DNA from: Gryganskiella cystojenkinii
Lineage: Eukaryota > Mortierellomycota > Mortierellomycetes > Mortierellales > Mortierellaceae
Reading direction: 5' to 3'
DNA: 12,481 nt
Assembly (NCBI GenBank): GCA_015852425.1
Contig: JAAAIG010001018.1
Coordinates: forward strand, 1-12,481
This document shows, piece by piece, positions 9,872 through 12,481 of the stretch. The translations under genes and the position numbers were made by a program. Position 1 is the stretch's first letter, and each line of letters opens with the position of its first letter. The notes beneath the pieces were generated by a model that was not told where the DNA came from, did no database searches, and saw only the letters and a program-made list of their open reading frames with translations.

Positions 9872-12236
9872 TCACAACTCATAGTCCAAGTTATGCTTGA
9901 CATAAAAAAGCATGTAACTTTTCGAAGAGAGAAGGACAGAAAGAACCTGTCAGTTTCATACATCATAATGAGAGAAAGACAATGTTTGAGTGACGCTTCA
10001 AGTGTACTTACGCATTACTGTTCAGGACATCCTTTTGAGAGGCCAGAGATACCTTGTGATCGTCTAATGAGAACCACTGTAAAAAAATTGGAAAGCATAG
10101 TCGTTTGTCAATATCCTCTCGCTCGCCTCAAAGTTGCGGTCGCTATGACTGTAGGTTCAAAAGAGTCCCAAGAGTTCATGAATGCTTACCTCCCCGCGAT
10201 GTTTCGCATACGCGGTGTAGTGTCCTGTGTCCATCTTTCCTTGATGATTGATAACAGCGAACAAGTTGTAGACACAAGTTGGGACTGCATCGAATCCTGA
10301 TGAACCATTGGAATATGAAGACGAAGAACTGCCAGAGGACGGGGTAGAAGGTGATCCATTCTCTGATCCATTGAGTTTTGCCAGCTTGCTCTTCTTGAGT
10401 TTCCTAGCTGCGGTGGTATACTGAGTCATGTCCAATTGTGCCGGGAACTTGATCTTGGTCTCGATCTTGGAAGCTCCCATTGAGTGTTCAAAGCGCTATC
10501 AAAAGAAAGTACAAAAATGTCAGGATATAGATTTCCATGTGAAAGTTAAATATTACAATGAGCAAATTGAGATCATACCTTCAATTGGAAACTCAAAACA
10601 GGCGGGAGGACCTTCATCGACAGCTGCTTGGTCGCCTCCTGTCCACTCTTGCCACACTTGCTGCAATTATATTCGTTGGTTCCAAGCTTCTCAGGATGGG
10701 TATACCTAGTCGAGCAAAGCAAGTTGATCCGAGGTGTCAGTGCTAGCTCAGGTATTTCACCATCAGCCCAGCAGTGGATTTCGTAGTGATTTTCTAAACT
10801 CACCTATCAAGGCAGTCAGCAAGGGAGTTGGGACCATCATTCTCATGAATCCCACGGACCTTGTTGACGCTAGATTTGCTCCGCTTGGTCGGCCGCAGGT
10901 CCAAAGAAATATCTAAAATGGGATCGTTCGCTGAGGTCACATTCGCGCAGTTCATACATGTCACGTCCGATTGCAAGACACCTGCGAATGTCTTGTGGAT
11001 GATACAGGTGCAGTGATGCAATTTCGAGTCTATCATGATCGATCAAAAATGAATAATTTTCAGATTAGACTTTTTGCTCCCGCGTAAACTTTCGCAGGAA
11101 CGAATATACGACTTACTCGGCGACTTCGCATGGATCTGGTTCAATGCACTGATAAAGAACTCGTGGGCGTCTTGTTGTGCGTATCCTGCAAGATCTGAGG
11201 ATGACATCCACATCGTATGCAGAAAACTGCAAGGACCATAAGGTACTTTCTGACCCGAGTAGAACTAACGAATTTGATTCGAGTTTTTCCATGTAAGCAG
11301 GCAGATTTGACTATTCGGATTTATATGCGATGATCACCATGGCATAGACAAACGTGTTCTGTTACCTGAGTGAATAACTGATCCATCTCGCAACCCATGC
11401 AGTCCGTTTTGACTTCACATCGTTTTGAACTGTGCTGATCGCTTAAAAAATATCCGCGTAATAACGGGTTATGGATAAAGCATTGAAGAATCACATTCAT
11501 GAAACAGGTCGACCCCATATTGCGAAGTCCACGAAGCCCTATAGAAGTTACAAAATAACAGGTTCAGATCCGAGTAAGCAATGTCGACCATGTAACCAAA
11601 AAAGTCCGTGCCATCTGCCCGCATCCGTACCTTGACAGGGCTTTAGTTTTGTTCCTGCTCTGATCAGTGCCGCCTCTTTGTTTCCTGCATACCATCGCGA
11701 GAATTGTGCCCGCTTCAATCCAGGCTCTAGAAACAAGATGAGTGCACCGCGGTTAGATCAGAATTTATGTCGACAAAAGCAAATAGGATCCATATAAACC
11801 TCAGGCGTCATATTGGACATCGGACTTACCCTGCACCATGGAAACGATCTCTGCGTTCCGTAATGCCTCACTGTTGTAGATATTGTCAAAGTCCCGATCG
11901 TACACAAAGTCCTTGCATGAGTTGCAGTACAGAGCACATCGGCTGACCTCCATGGCTAACGTGGGGGAGATGATAAAAAGGTCGTCGTCAATAAGTGCTG
12001 TGCTTTTTCATTTATCAATGAAAGCCTCTCGACCTCAGACTTTTTGTTTGTCCTTCAGACTCGGTTATACAAACGTTACCAACAAGATGGCCCGTTTCCC
12101 TGAAATGGGCCTGAGCGTGCTCGCCTTTCCAACAACCGACAAAGACACAATGTAAACATGCGTGCATTCTACCCAGGGTCGATTCACAAGTCAGACAGGC
12201 AGGTGTCGGCAGCTGTGCTGGCGTCTTTGCACTGTC
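9872..12236 (-). CDS. UBP8: SAGA-type ubiquitin hydrolase Ubp8/USP22 (5' end incomplete)
   Basis: Ubp8/USP22 is the catalytic subunit of the SAGA deubiquitinating module and removes ubiquitin from histone H2B in the nucleus. Minus-strand exons: 12236-12080, 11955-11830, 11726-11631, 11538-11366, 11264-11117, 11029-10804, 10705-10579, 10495-10190, 10076-10012 and 9917-9872. They give 489 visible residues; yeast Ubp8 has 471 in total. An N-terminal ZnF-UBP domain shows CLTC (14-17), CLHC (27-30), CW at 35, several His, and CNSC (63-66). The USP domain has the Cys box GSTCFMN (nucleophile Cys138), QQDAHEF, zinc-finger pairs CTC, CMNC and CSKC, the His box TGHYTAY (His443), and LDDH, where Asp458 stands at the third catalytic position (Asn in yeast). 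A Ser/Gly-rich insert splits the late USP domain. The first Cys-x-His zinc ligands expected upstream are not visible, so one or more 5' exons are off the window or unrecognised. All nine visible introns are GT-AG and in phase. Confidence 0.93.
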
Positions 12237-12481
12237 CTGTATGTTCAAAGTTCACAAACAGGGCGGGGGTTAGCATGTTTGGTTTTGGTCTAACGGGGGC
12301 TTGTCGGGGGTTGTGCGCCTTTCAGTTGATCGTTGTCCGTCAAACGCTCGATCTGGGTCCAATTGACAAACAGGGGTGGCGTGCTACCACAACCACCGCC
12401 GCCCCCTTGCGTCTGTATTTCTTTTTGTTGTTTTTTTGATCTTCTCCACAGTCAGTCCATTGGTTTGCTTTTTTTTTTTTT
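12237..12481. other. Unresolved 5' region of UBP8 and right window end
   Basis: On the minus strand, TGCTAAC (branch-site-like) about 35 nt before CATACAG indicates that 12237 is the acceptor of another intron. I cannot place the exon before it. A short open stretch around 12300-12470 reads Gly-rich low-complexity residues in the frame of an ATG-GAC-TGA and lacks the expected Cys-x-His. The window ends in 12 T residues, probably a contig break. Confidence 0.45.

Overview
The window looks like nuclear DNA of a filamentous, probably early-diverging fungus (Mucoromycota or Mortierellomycota type). This is inferred from seven fungal/eukaryotic housekeeping genes on both strands, at least 19 short GT-AG introns of about 83-150 nt, compact intergenic spaces and no operons. 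I could not run a search, so the lineage call is tentative. The sequence starts in a run of A and ends in a run of T, so it may be a whole small contig broken at homopolymers.

Layout, left to right: (1) IMP2, catalytic subunit of the mitochondrial inner membrane peptidase, + strand, 4 exons, 191-1106. (2) ATG12, the ubiquitin-like autophagy conjugation protein, - strand, 3 exons, 1238-1909, tail-to-tail with IMP2. (3) An 848-bp bidirectional promoter region. (4) RPT3, the 26S proteasome base ATPase (human PSMC4), + strand, 3 exons, 2758-4247. (5) A class III (YqjM-like) Old Yellow Enzyme, 'OYE-A', - strand, 2 exons, 4711-6089. (6) MOCS2A, the MoaD-type sulfur carrier of molybdopterin synthase, - strand, 2 exons, 7017-7401. 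(7) A second class III OYE, 'OYE-B', + strand, 2 exons, 8291-9672; it is the same length as OYE-A and has its intron at the same place. (8) A SAGA-type deubiquitinase of the UBP8/USP22 family, - strand, 10 visible exons, 9872-12236, whose N-terminus lies off the right end or is unresolved.

The genes do not form one pathway. Still, ATG12, RPT3, MOCS2A and UBP8 all belong to ubiquitin or ubiquitin-fold biology, and the two OYE paralogs flank MOCS2A. The best leads for a second look are regulatory or isoform-level. The first ATG12 intron, if retained, encodes a membrane-anchor-like tail. The OYE-B promoter has a 13-bp inverted repeat plus a tandem copy, and its core recurs upstream of OYE-A. CACGTG boxes recur in the promoters. 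I see no CRISPR array, mobile element, rRNA or tRNA, and no convincing evidence of a wholly new system.
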